Source: RGIG5952 sp045603485 (GTDB taxonomy: Bacteria > Verrucomicrobiota > Kiritimatiellia > RFP12 > JAAYLN01). Taken from it: a stretch of 17,322 bases of DNA. The stretch is from contig JAZUMF010000031.1 of NCBI GenBank assembly GCA_045603485.1, positions 1 through 17,322 of the forward strand, read 5' to 3'. The position numbers and the translations under genes were made by a program. Shown piece by piece: positions 1 through 7,267 of the stretch. The first letter of the stretch is position 1, and each line of letters starts with the position of its first letter. The notes under the pieces are model-generated. The model was not told the origin of the DNA. It saw nothing but the letters and a program-made list of their open reading frames with translations, and did not search any database.

Positions 1-499
1 TAAGGGGACAGGCCTTACCAATTAAAACTGTAAAACTCGCAAACTGTCTTTACTGTCAAACTTGCCACCTAATAACCTTTAAGAACCAAGCTGCAATTTA
101 TCTGCGTTCTCTGCAATAAAATTTTTACTGCTATTTATAACAAAATCTCTGCGTCTCTGCGCCTCTGCGTTAAAACTTTCATTTAAGGGGACAGTGATTT
201 TCGATTCACTTCGCATTATCCTAATAATAAACATTTTAGATTTTTCACACACTCAAAATGAGATTACGGTGCGGAACAAAATCTAACAATTTTCTCTGCG
301 GTCTCCGCGTTCTCCGCGGGAGAAATTTTACTACTACTTTTACAATCTCTCTGCGTCTCTACGATAAAACTTTATACTACTACCTTTTTCACAATATCTC
401 TGTGCCTCTGTGTTAAAATCAAAACTGCCACATCATTGTGTACTATGCAGTAGGCACAAAAACTTAATCAAAAGACTACCAAAAATTTTCATTACCCGA
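1..499. repeat. Intergenic region with degenerate CTCTGCG repeats and GGGGACAG repeats
   Basis: No credible gene lies here. Five blocks share a CTCTGCG / CTCCGCG heptamer theme, often followed by a TTAAAACTTT-like tail: about 100-120, 146-179, 292-330, 344-372 and 394-420. This is the style of degenerate extragenic repeat seen between genes in many unrelated bacteria. The 11-mer TAAGGGGACAG occurs twice, at 1-11 and 184-194. Similar GGGGACAG strings often flank REP-associated Y1 transposases, but no transposase is visible here. The right end of the window carries the same CGCAGAG family in the opposite orientation. Confidence 0.75.
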
Positions 500-1420
500 T
501 TAAATCAATTCGCCGGGGACTTGGCAAAATGAACGGACTTCTGAAATTGATGATGCGGCGGTAAATAACATGGCTAAACGGTCAATTCCTACTGCTATGC
601 CACCACAGGCAGGGAATGCCCCTGATTCCAAATCGCGCAGGAATAATTCATCAAAGGGATAGTCATCTTCGCCGAGCTTCTGTCGTTCAGCGCGAGCGAG
701 CTCAAAGCGTTGCCGTTGCTCTGCACCGTTTGCAAGCTCTCCATAGGCGTTTGCAATTTCAATACCGCAGATATACAGCTCCCAACGCTCTGCAACTGTG
801 GGGTCATTTGGTCTCAATCTTGCCAATGAGGCGGCTGGTGCCGGATAGTCATAGAGCACGCACGGAATATCCTTTGGAAGAGCTGGCTCAACCTTGAGAG
901 CCATATCTTCATCAAACTTATCTTGATCAAAATCTTTTGTCGGGTCCCATCCCGCCCATCGCAAAAAGGCGTCTTTGACCGATATTTTTTCCCATTTATC
1001 CGAAAGACTGGCATTGTATCCGTTATGCGATACTGTTCCGCCGTTAGGTAATGCAGAGGCTATATGGCGAAGAAGGGAAACCGTATCATCTAAAATATCA
1101 TCGCAGCCAGCCCCCGCCCTGTACCACTCCAGCATTGTAAACTCAGGATTGTGGCGGCTTCCGCACTCTCCATCTCTAAAGCATGGGCCTATCTGGTAGA
1201 TTTTATCCATTCCTGCGGCTACAAGGCGCTTCATCTGAAGCTCCGGCGACGCCCTTAACCAAGCTTTGCCCGATCTAGGACAATCAATATGGGGCTCAGG
1301 TGCAGGAGCTGCGATTCTAACGGGAGTTTCGACTTCGATGAAGTCTTCATTTTCGAACCATTCTCTCATTGCCGTCAGCATTTTTGAGCGGATGGTAAGA
1401 TTTTTGATATTTGGAATCAT
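500..1420 (-). CDS. epmA: EpmA/GenX-type lysyl-tRNA synthetase-like enzyme (EF-P lysylation)
   Basis: This is a stand-alone class II aminoacyl-tRNA synthetase catalytic domain without the anticodon-binding domain of LysRS. In enterobacteria the family (EpmA/PoxA/GenX) ligates beta-lysine to elongation factor P. Visible motifs are ETPVR (motif 1 region), FRDGECGSRHNPEFTMLEWY (motif 2), GIEIANAYGEL and GIAVGIDRLAML (motif 3). An ATG at 1534 would give 344 aa and overlap rnc by 83 bases, but the extra 38 residues are low-complexity and Pro/Lys-rich. I chose the ATG at 1420: its product of about 306 aa begins just before the IPNxxxR..M segment, where E. coli EpmA (325 aa) aligns, and a weak AAGAGA lies upstream. 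It is the last gene of the ABC transporter/rnc operon. Neither EF-P nor EpmB is in the window, so the target is inferred. Confidence 0.85.
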   Translation of the reverse strand: MIPNIKNLTIRSKMLTAMREWFENEDFIEVETPVRIAAPAPEPHIDCPRSGKAWLRASPELQMKRLVAAGMDKIYQIGPCFRDGECGSRHNPEFTMLEWYRAGAGCDDILDDTVSLLRHIASALPNGGTVSHNGYNASLSDKWEKISVKDAFLRWAGWDPTKDFDQDKFDEDMALKVEPALPKDIPCVLYDYPAPAASLARLRPNDPTVAERWELYICGIEIANAYGELANGAEQRQRFELARAERQKLGEDDYPFDELFLRDLESGAFPACGGIAVGIDRLAMLFTAASSISEVRSFCQVPGELI

Positions 1421-1451
1421 CTGCAAATCTCTTGATGAGGAAGGTTTTCTA

Positions 1452-2156
1452 TCAGGTTCCTTCGGTTTTGAGTCTTCGAAGAAATGCCTCGGCGGCGGCA
1501 GCATAGGCGCGTTTTTTACTTGAGCCTGTGGCAATTTGTTCTTTATCCCCTACTTTTACTGAGACCGTAAAGGTGAAATGGCTGCCGTCGCCTTCTTCAC
1601 CGAGAGTTTCATATACGGGCTCACCGAAGCCTGCGTTACGGGAGTAATTCTGCAACTCGCCGCGTGGATCCAAATGCTCCACACCGTCTTCAAGCAATTT
1701 TTGGATGCGTGGAACGAAGAGTCGATTAAAGAGCGGTTCTACGGCTGAGCGTCCTCCATCGAGCCATAAGGCTCCGAGGATGGCTTCGCAAAGAGCGGCC
1801 TGGGTACGCTGCCCCAGCCGTTCATTTGGATTCTTAACCCCTGCACTGAAGCGCATATAGTGCGCCCAGCCTTCTGCTGCGGCTATTTCGGCAAGCGCCT
1901 TTCCACTGACGATGCGGCTACGCTCAATGGTTAAATATCCTTCATCTCGACTTGGTGCTGTGAGGTAAAGATATTCTGCCGTAAAGAGCCCGATAACTGC
2001 GTCTCCTAAAAACTCTAATCTTTGGTTGTCACTGACATCGGCTTTGAAATTGGCGTAGGTCTGATGAGTAAATGCCGCCGCAAGTAATGACTTGTCGCTG
2101 AAAGAATACCCAAGTAATTCTTCAATGGCATCGGTATCTATCTCTAAAAAAGCCAT
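1452..2156 (-). CDS. rnc: Ribonuclease III, with atypical catalytic residues
   Basis: RNase III cuts double-stranded RNA (rRNA precursors, structured mRNAs) as a homodimer. The 234 aa length is normal. The nuclease domain spans about residues 5-140, with the signature NQRLEFLGDAVIG at 44-56 and a second acidic motif in ALCEAILGALWLDGG. The dsRNA-binding domain spans about 160-231 and contains GSSKKRAYAAAAEAFL. Metal ligands matching E. coli E41, D45 and E117 are present as E48, D52 and E124. The position of D114 is alanine (A121), the position of E38 is glutamine (Q45), and E100 has no clear counterpart. The gene starts 6 bases after the ABC ATPase stop, with AAAAAGG unusually close to the ATG, which suggests translational coupling. 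It stands apart from its frequent neighbours era and acpP. The family call is firm; full activity is less certain. Confidence 0.93.
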   Translation of the reverse strand: MAFLEIDTDAIEELLGYSFSDKSLLAAAFTHQTYANFKADVSDNQRLEFLGDAVIGLFTAEYLYLTAPSRDEGYLTIERSRIVSGKALAEIAAAEGWAHYMRFSAGVKNPNERLGQRTQAALCEAILGALWLDGGRSAVEPLFNRLFVPRIQKLLEDGVEHLDPRGELQNYSRNAGFGEPVYETLGEEGDGSHFTFTVSVKVGDKEQIATGSSKKRAYAAAAEAFLRRLKTEGT

Positions 2157-2162
2157 ACCTTT

Positions 2163-2933
2163 TTATTTTCTGTCGAGGTTTGCCAAAAAAAGTTTTGTGC
2201 GCTCATTTCTAGGGTTATCAATGACTTCCTGAGGGCTGCCTTCTTCGACGATGACGCCGTCGGCCATAAAGACGATGCGGTCTGCGACATTTCGGGCAAA
2301 TCCAATCTCGTGTGTGACGATAACCATTGTCATATGCTCTTTTGCCAAATCGCGAATGACCTTGAGAATTTCACCTGTCAGCTCCGGGTCTAGCGCAGAG
2401 GTCGGCTCGTCAAAGAAAAGTATCTCAGGATTCATAGCGAGAGCGCGGGCAATTGAGACTCGTTGCTGCTGGCCGCCTGAAAGTTCGCAAGGATAGGCAT
2501 TTTCCTTACCCAGCAGCCCCATCTTTGCCAGCAAATCCAAAGCGGTCTTTTTTGCTTCTTCCTTGTCGCATTTCAGGACATTTATGGGTGCAAGGGTGAT
2601 ATTTTCAATTACGGAGAGATGTGGGAAAAGATTGAAATTTTGAAAGACCAGGCCAAATCTCGTTTTAACAGCTTGAAGAACTGACTTGGGTGAATAAACA
2701 CCATTTGCGGCGACTACCGTATCTCCGTATTTCAAGGTTCCGCCGTCAAGGGTTTCAAGCAAGGTAGCGCATCTTAGCAATGTTGACTTACCCGATCCTG
2801 AGGGTCCGATAATAGCCACGACATCACCACGGGCAACCGACATTGTAATATCAGAAAGGACTTTGACATCACCAAAGCTTTTTGCCGCATGGACAATTGA
2901 AAGTATCTTACTGTTTGAATCTTTATCAGACAT
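2163..2933 (-). CDS. Polar amino-acid ABC transporter ATP-binding protein (GlnQ/HisP family)
   Basis: Cytoplasmic ATPase of an amino-acid importer. At 256 aa it is a single complete ABC domain: Walker A GPSGSGKST (43-51), Q-loop Q98 in VFQNFNLFPH, signature LSGGQQQRVSIARAL (151-165), Walker B ILFFDEPTSALDPE (171-184) and switch histidine in VTHE (about 208). The QNFNLFPH and DEPTSALDPE versions are typical of the polar amino-acid (PAAT) subfamily. The permease stop TAG and the AATAGG ribosome site overlap, and the ATG follows 8 bases after the permease ends, so the two are co-translated. Binding protein and permease lie directly upstream. The substrate cannot be fixed beyond a polar amino acid. 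Confidence 0.95.
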   Translation of the reverse strand: MSDKDSNSKILSIVHAAKSFGDVKVLSDITMSVARGDVVAIIGPSGSGKSTLLRCATLLETLDGGTLKYGDTVVAANGVYSPKSVLQAVKTRFGLVFQNFNLFPHLSVIENITLAPINVLKCDKEEAKKTALDLLAKMGLLGKENAYPCELSGGQQQRVSIARALAMNPEILFFDEPTSALDPELTGEILKVIRDLAKEHMTMVIVTHEIGFARNVADRIVFMADGVIVEEGSPQEVIDNPRNERTKLFLANLDRK

Positions 2934-2941
2934 AACAAAAC

Positions 2942-3610
2942 CTATTTATAGTAATTCAGGGACTTTTCAAGCTGTTCCATTGCAAATGCAACTATAAAGT
3001 TAAAGACATAATAGAAGACGCCGGCAACTATAAAAGGTACCATGGTTGTATGGGTTGCCGCCTCCATTTTGGCTATCGTAAACATTTCCATGACCGCCAA
3101 GGCAAATGCCAACGATGTATCCTTGACTAGGGTGATGACTTCATTTGTGACAGGTGGGACGATGCGCTTTATAACCTGAGGAAGGATAATCTTAAAAAAG
3201 GTTTGCGAGGTGGAGAGGCCAAGGACATTGGCGGCTTCATATTGTCCACGGGAAATCGACTGAATGCCACCACGGTAAATCTCGGCAAAATAGGCGGCAT
3301 AATTCAAAGAAAAGCCCATAATAACCGCTAAAAATCTATACTCGATTCCAAAAATTCCTAGCTTACTTAATGGAATTCCAAAGATATAGTATGGGCCAAA
3401 ATAGAAAAAGAAGAGCTGCAGCATAAGTGGAGTGCCGCGCATTATTGAAATGTAGATTCTGAAGAACTGGCTGACGATACAAATTTTTGACATCCTGCCA
3501 AGAGCTATACATAACCCAAGAGGAAGTGCAAACAAGAGAGTTAAAAAGAATATCTGTGTTGAAGTCAACAGTCCCTTGAGGAGACTCAACACCATTGGCC
3601 AGAATTCCAT
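2942..3610 (-). CDS. Polar amino-acid ABC transporter permease (HisM/GlnP family)
   Basis: Inner-membrane subunit of the importer, 222 aa, the usual size for one HisMQ-type permease. Hydrophobic segments are visible near residues 8-38, 60-78, 90-110, 150-175 and 190-212. The cytoplasmic EAA loop that docks with the ATPase is visible as YEAANVLGLSTSQTFFKIILPQ (start about 124). The upstream motif MRGTPLMLQLFFFYFG is typical of the PAAT family. Only one permease gene is present, so a homodimer is likely. The ATG at 3610 follows a strong hairpin with only weak AAAAAG ribosome-binding character, which may keep membrane-subunit levels below those of the binding protein. Confidence 0.94.
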   Translation of the reverse strand: MEFWPMVLSLLKGLLTSTQIFFLTLLFALPLGLCIALGRMSKICIVSQFFRIYISIMRGTPLMLQLFFFYFGPYYIFGIPLSKLGIFGIEYRFLAVIMGFSLNYAAYFAEIYRGGIQSISRGQYEAANVLGLSTSQTFFKIILPQVIKRIVPPVTNEVITLVKDTSLAFALAVMEMFTIAKMEAATHTTMVPFIVAGVFYYVFNFIVAFAMEQLEKSLNYYK

Positions 3611-3630
3611 ACTGATACTTTTTATTGAAA

Positions 3631-3658
3631 GCCCCGTATGACCAGGGCCATACGGGGC
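3631..3658 (-). terminator. Intra-operon hairpin between binding protein and permease genes
   Basis: GCCCCGTATG (3631-3640) pairs perfectly with CATACGGGGC (3649-3658) across an 8-base loop. On the transcribed strand the stem is followed only by TTTCAATAAAAAG, not a solid U tract, so it is a leaky terminator or mRNA-stabilising stem at best. Such stems after binding-protein genes commonly raise binding-protein mRNA relative to the permease genes. Confidence 0.65.
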
Positions 3659-3678
3659 GATTTTTGTCTATTTGGAAA

Positions 3679-4473
3679 TTAGCGGATTACGCCGTCAATC
3701 TTGTATTCGGCGGCAATCTTATCAACCGTGCCGTCGGCGAGCATTTCCTTATAGGTAGCCCAAACGGTATCGCGAAGAGCCTCATTGCCCTTCTTGAAGC
3801 CGATGCCGTAGGTTTCAGTCATAACGATTTCCTGAAGCATCTTGAACTTACCGGGCTTGTCGGCCATCTTCTGCTTTGCGACACCGATATCAAGAGCGAC
3901 CGCATCGACAGCGCCGGACTCGAGCTCCATTACTGCGTTGTTGTAGGTTGCGGTAACGGTCAGAGTCTTGAAGGTTGCTCCGAGAGCCTCTTTGTCGCCG
4001 CCCTTTGAGAATGCCTTCTGGACTGGTGTATCGTTCTGCACAGCAACGACCTTGCCGCTAAGTGACGCAAGATTGGTAATTGCGCTGTCAGCGGCTACGA
4101 GAACAACCTGGCTGTTGTCTACATAGGCGGGAGTCCAGGTGTAACCCTCTTCGCGGCCCTGCATTGTAAAGCCGTTCCAAATGCAATCGATTGAACCCGA
4201 ACCAAGCTCAGCGTCTTTAGCATTCCAATCGATCGGGCGAGCTACAAATTCCCAGCCCTTGCGCTTGCATACCTCGCGTGCGAGATCAAGGTCAAAGCCC
4301 TTGTATTCGTTGCCGTCTTTGTAGCCGTAAGGAGGAAATTCAGCGTCAAAGCCAACAGTAAAGGTCTTAGCCGCAGGTTTGTCGTCGGCAGCGACAGGCT
4401 GCTCTGACTTTGTGCAGGCCGAAAAAGCGACAACACCGACGAGCGCAGCCGCAACAAGCATAATCTTATTCAT
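3679..4473 (-). CDS. Amino-acid ABC transporter substrate-binding lipoprotein (SBP_bac_3)
   Basis: Extracytoplasmic receptor for the amino-acid importer, 264 aa. The N-terminus MNKIMLVAAALVGVVAFSAC is a lipoprotein signal peptide with the lipobox cysteine at C20, so the mature protein is probably membrane-anchored. The mature part has the family-3 solute-binding pattern: TVGFDAEFPPYGY and YKGFDLDLAREV near the start, DCIWNGFT in the middle, and VAVQNDTPVQKA before the second lobe. It is the promoter-proximal gene, followed by a hairpin, permease and ATPase. The start is supported by AAAGGATA (4481-4488) about 7 bases before the ATG. The ligand is a polar amino acid by family, not specified further. 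Confidence 0.95.
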   Translation of the reverse strand: MNKIMLVAAALVGVVAFSACTKSEQPVAADDKPAAKTFTVGFDAEFPPYGYKDGNEYKGFDLDLAREVCKRKGWEFVARPIDWNAKDAELGSGSIDCIWNGFTMQGREEGYTWTPAYVDNSQVVLVAADSAITNLASLSGKVVAVQNDTPVQKAFSKGGDKEALGATFKTLTVTATYNNAVMELESGAVDAVALDIGVAKQKMADKPGKFKMLQEIVMTETYGIGFKKGNEALRDTVWATYKEMLADGTVDKIAAEYKIDGVIR

Positions 4474-4480
4474 GTTTGAC

Positions 4481-4625
4481 TATCCTTTATAAGTTCCGTT
4501 GTGACAACAACGAGTTAGTTGAAAAAAACTAATGGAGCGGTGCTGACCTATTGCAACACAACACAATCAAGAGCACCCTCTTTTAGTTATTGAACCATCT
4601 TACCAAAACTATGAGCTTCATACAA
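4481..4625 (-). promoter_or_regulatory. Probable promoter and leader of the amino-acid ABC transporter operon
   Basis: On the minus strand TTGTAT (4620-4625) and TAAGAT (4597-4602) are separated by exactly 17 bases, and the -10 is preceded by TGG, matching the extended -10 motif seen elsewhere in this window. The leader would be about 115-120 nt. It holds a small dyad CGTTGT..ACAACG (4497-4512), a TTAGTT/AACTAA stem (near 4515-4535) and the AAAGGATA ribosome site (4481-4488). No known riboswitch is recognised. Confidence 0.4.
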
Positions 4626-4665
4626 GGCAAAAGTAGATTCGTAGCCTAGTAAAGAGAGCTCTAAA

Positions 4666-6063
4666 TTAGACGACCTTTCCCGGATTTAAGATGCCCTGCG
4701 GGTCAAAGGCCGCCTTAATCCCGCGCATAACCGTGCGAACCTCTGGTGAGAGCGCTTCATTTAGGTATGGCCGCTTTGCAAGCCCGATGCCGTGCTCCCC
4801 TGAAACTTGACCGCCAAGCTCGCGCGACTTTGCGTATAGGTCGTCAAAGACCTCCGCGAGCTTCTTTTTCCAGGCCTCTTCATTCAACTCATCACGCAAT
4901 ACATAAATGTGGAGATTGCCATCTCCGGCATGGCCAAACGAACGAATACGAACGCCATGCTTGTCCTGAAGCTCACGGGAATAAAGGACAAATTCGGCGA
5001 CCTTTGAGCGCGGAACAACGACATCGCACTCGTCCATATCAGTTGTTGAGGCTTTAATCGCCTCCAAAAAGGCACCGCGCGCAGACCATATCGACTCGTT
5101 CCGTTCCTGCGTATCTGAAATAAAGACATCCAAGGCGCCGGCTTCAAGACAAGTCTTTGCGGCGGCATCAACGGCCAAATCAATCTCCTGCTGGCTTGCG
5201 CCGTCGAATGTCAAAAGCAGGTAGGCGTCTGAAGAAGTGTCGGGAAAACGACGAGCCTGAAACTTTTCGGCGGCAAGAATAACCTCACGCTCCATAAACT
5301 CGACGGCCGTGGGAACGCTTGAGGCTCGGATAATACTCGGAACCGTCTTAATCGCCGTCGCCAAATCTTGAAACGGGACTAACAGACTGACCTTAAATTT
5401 CGGCAACGGCAGAAGTCGCAAAGTCGCCTTTGTGACTACACCCAAAGTTCCCTCCGAGCCTACAATCAAATCCTTCAGAGAATAGCCCGAGCTGTTTTTA
5501 ACGATTTTACCGCCGAGCTTTACGATAGAGCCGTCAGGAAGGACGACTTCCAATGCTCTCACATAATCGCGCGTCACGCCATACTTGACGGCACGCATAC
5601 CTCCTGCATTCGTTGATATATTGCCGCCGATTGTCGCAGTTTTCTCACCGGGATCCGGCGGATAAAAAAGACCGTGCGGCTCGACAAACTTTGCAACATC
5701 CATCAGCAAAACACCCGGCTCAAGGGTGAGAGTCATATTATCCTCATCGAGCTCAAGGATATTTGTCATAAGAGATGTATCTAAGAGGATGCCACCTTTA
5801 AGCGGAACGGCACCGCCGACCAGACCTGTTCCTGAACCGCGCACCGTAACTGGGATATTACGCTTTGAGGCGTGCTTCATGATAGCGGAGACCTCATCTG
5901 TCGAGACGACCTTGACATGAGCATCCGGCCTGCCGAAGGTTCCGCCAAGCTCATCATGGCAGAAATCCTCGCCTACTTCATCCCTCGCAAAGACCCTGTC
6001 ATCACCGCAAAGCGATTTAAGAAATTCCAAATCACCGTCGCAAAAAGCAGAATATTCTCCCAT
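4666..6063 (-). CDS. FAD-linked D-2-hydroxyacid/lactate dehydrogenase (GlcD/LctD family)
   Basis: Flavoprotein of the GlcD/LldD2/LctD type, which oxidises 2-hydroxy acids such as lactate or glycolate. At 465 aa it is family-normal. The N-terminal FAD-binding (PCMH) domain spans about 40-220, with VRGSGTGLVGGAVP, DPGEKTATIGGNISTNAGG, YGVTRDYV and GSEGTLGVVT. The C-terminal FAD-oxidase domain has FGHAGDGNLHIYV and the metal/substrate motif SGEHGIG near the end, closing with ILNPGKVV. It starts 2 bases after etfA, with a good GGGAGG 7 bases before the ATG. The order etfB-etfA-dehydrogenase matches lctBCD of Acetobacterium woodii, whose complex couples lactate oxidation with NAD to ferredoxin oxidation. 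Lactate as substrate is inferred; glycolate or 2-hydroxyglutarate remain possible. Confidence 0.9.
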   Translation of the reverse strand: MGEYSAFCDGDLEFLKSLCGDDRVFARDEVGEDFCHDELGGTFGRPDAHVKVVSTDEVSAIMKHASKRNIPVTVRGSGTGLVGGAVPLKGGILLDTSLMTNILELDEDNMTLTLEPGVLLMDVAKFVEPHGLFYPPDPGEKTATIGGNISTNAGGMRAVKYGVTRDYVRALEVVLPDGSIVKLGGKIVKNSSGYSLKDLIVGSEGTLGVVTKATLRLLPLPKFKVSLLVPFQDLATAIKTVPSIIRASSVPTAVEFMEREVILAAEKFQARRFPDTSSDAYLLLTFDGASQQEIDLAVDAAAKTCLEAGALDVFISDTQERNESIWSARGAFLEAIKASTTDMDECDVVVPRSKVAEFVLYSRELQDKHGVRIRSFGHAGDGNLHIYVLRDELNEEAWKKKLAEVFDDLYAKSRELGGQVSGEHGIGLAKRPYLNEALSPEVRTVMRGIKAAFDPQGILNPGKVV

Positions 6064-6065
6064 TG

Positions 6066-7259
6066 CTATGCCTCCCTCGAGTTCTTTGATGAAATTTGGG
6101 CTATCAGCTCAGGAATAATTGTATACAAATCACCGACAAGCCCTACATGAGCGACCTTGAAGATTGGAGCGTTAGGGTCGGAATTGATGGCAACAATCGT
6201 CTCGGCACCGCTCATACCGGCAACAAACTGAATAGCACCAGACACTCCGCAGGTTATGATAAGCTTAGGCTTTACCGTACGCCCTGATAGACCGACCTGA
6301 CGCTTTGAATCAAGCCAGCCGGCTTCAACAACAGCGCGAGTAGAGGCAACCATTCCGCCGAGAAGCTCTGCAAGGCTCTCAAGCATCGCAATATCTTCGG
6401 CGCGGCGAACGCCACGCCCGCAAACTACAAGGACATCGGCATCCTCGATGCTTTCGGAAGCGACCTTGCCGCGCCGAGCCAAAACCTCAATCTTAGAGAG
6501 TAGCTTACTTGCCTCAAGGGTATGAGAAACAATCTTTCCGAATGGTTCGACCTTCTTCGGCGCGTCAAAGACCTTATACCTGACTGTCGCGAATTGCGGA
6601 CGATGCTTAGGCGTATTGATATGAGCCATAATATTGCCGCCGTACGCAGGACGAATCTGATCCAAATCTGTATTCGGCTGAATATCAAGGACGGTACAAT
6701 CGGCCGTCAAGCCAGTCTTAAATCGGGCAGCGACACGAGGAGCCAATGAGCGGCCGTTGACGGTACCCCCGACAAGAACGGAAGATGGGCGGATTGAATT
6801 TATAAAATCCTCAAGAGCGTTTGCATAAGGCTCTATGCGAAAATCCCTGAAAGCGGCATCGTCATAAAGGTGAACCTCGTCAGCTCCATACTCCAAAAGA
6901 ATTTTCGCCGCGGCGTCAACGCCTGCGCCAATCACTACCGCAAAAACAGGATGGCTGATCTTTGCCGCCAACTCGCGCGCCTTGCCAAGAAGCTCAAGAG
7001 AAACCGGATGGAGCGAACCGTTGGAGTCAACTTCGGCAACGACCGCGATGCCGCGCCACTTTGACTTATCAGCGCCCTCGTCCGCATCATCGGCAAACTC
7101 AAAGACGCCTCCGCCCTTTCTCACGCAAAGACGGCACATACGGCAACCGGCATTGATGGAAAGCTTCCCATCCTGCTCCTCGATTGCGCCAAACGGACAA
7201 AGAGCCTTGAGTGCGGCACTATCGCCAACCTTTTCCTGATGAATAATAATTTCAGCCAT
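6066..7259 (-). CDS. etfA: Electron transfer flavoprotein alpha subunit with N-terminal 4Fe-4S motif
   Basis: FAD-carrying alpha subunit of an EtfAB heterodimer, 397 aa, longer than a plain EtfA (about 320). The extra N-terminal ~60 residues hold four cysteines placed for one 4Fe-4S cluster: C21 in CPFGAI, then C39, C42 and C45 in CRMCRLC. The ETF domain follows from about residue 70, with SVLVGGTVNGRSLAPRVAARFKTGLTADCT, and the C-terminal FAD-binding domain has GLSGRTVKPKLIITCGVSGA, GMSGAETIVAIN and DPNAPIFKVAHVGLVGD. The clustered ferredoxin-like extension is characteristic of confurcating/bifurcating ETFs attached to lactate dehydrogenases (LctC, CarE-like). No Shine-Dalgarno is visible before the ATG, only 8 bases after the etfB stop, so translation is probably coupled to etfB. 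Confidence 0.93.
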   Translation of the reverse strand: MAEIIIHQEKVGDSAALKALCPFGAIEEQDGKLSINAGCRMCRLCVRKGGGVFEFADDADEGADKSKWRGIAVVAEVDSNGSLHPVSLELLGKARELAAKISHPVFAVVIGAGVDAAAKILLEYGADEVHLYDDAAFRDFRIEPYANALEDFINSIRPSSVLVGGTVNGRSLAPRVAARFKTGLTADCTVLDIQPNTDLDQIRPAYGGNIMAHINTPKHRPQFATVRYKVFDAPKKVEPFGKIVSHTLEASKLLSKIEVLARRGKVASESIEDADVLVVCGRGVRRAEDIAMLESLAELLGGMVASTRAVVEAGWLDSKRQVGLSGRTVKPKLIITCGVSGAIQFVAGMSGAETIVAINSDPNAPIFKVAHVGLVGDLYTIIPELIAQISSKNSREA

Positions 7260-7267
7260 GGCAAGAG

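Noticed and set aside
3625..4008. 127-codon plus-strand frame over the binding-protein gene
   Set aside because: Antisense shadow of the substrate-binding protein, which has a clear signal peptide, ribosome site and family motifs.
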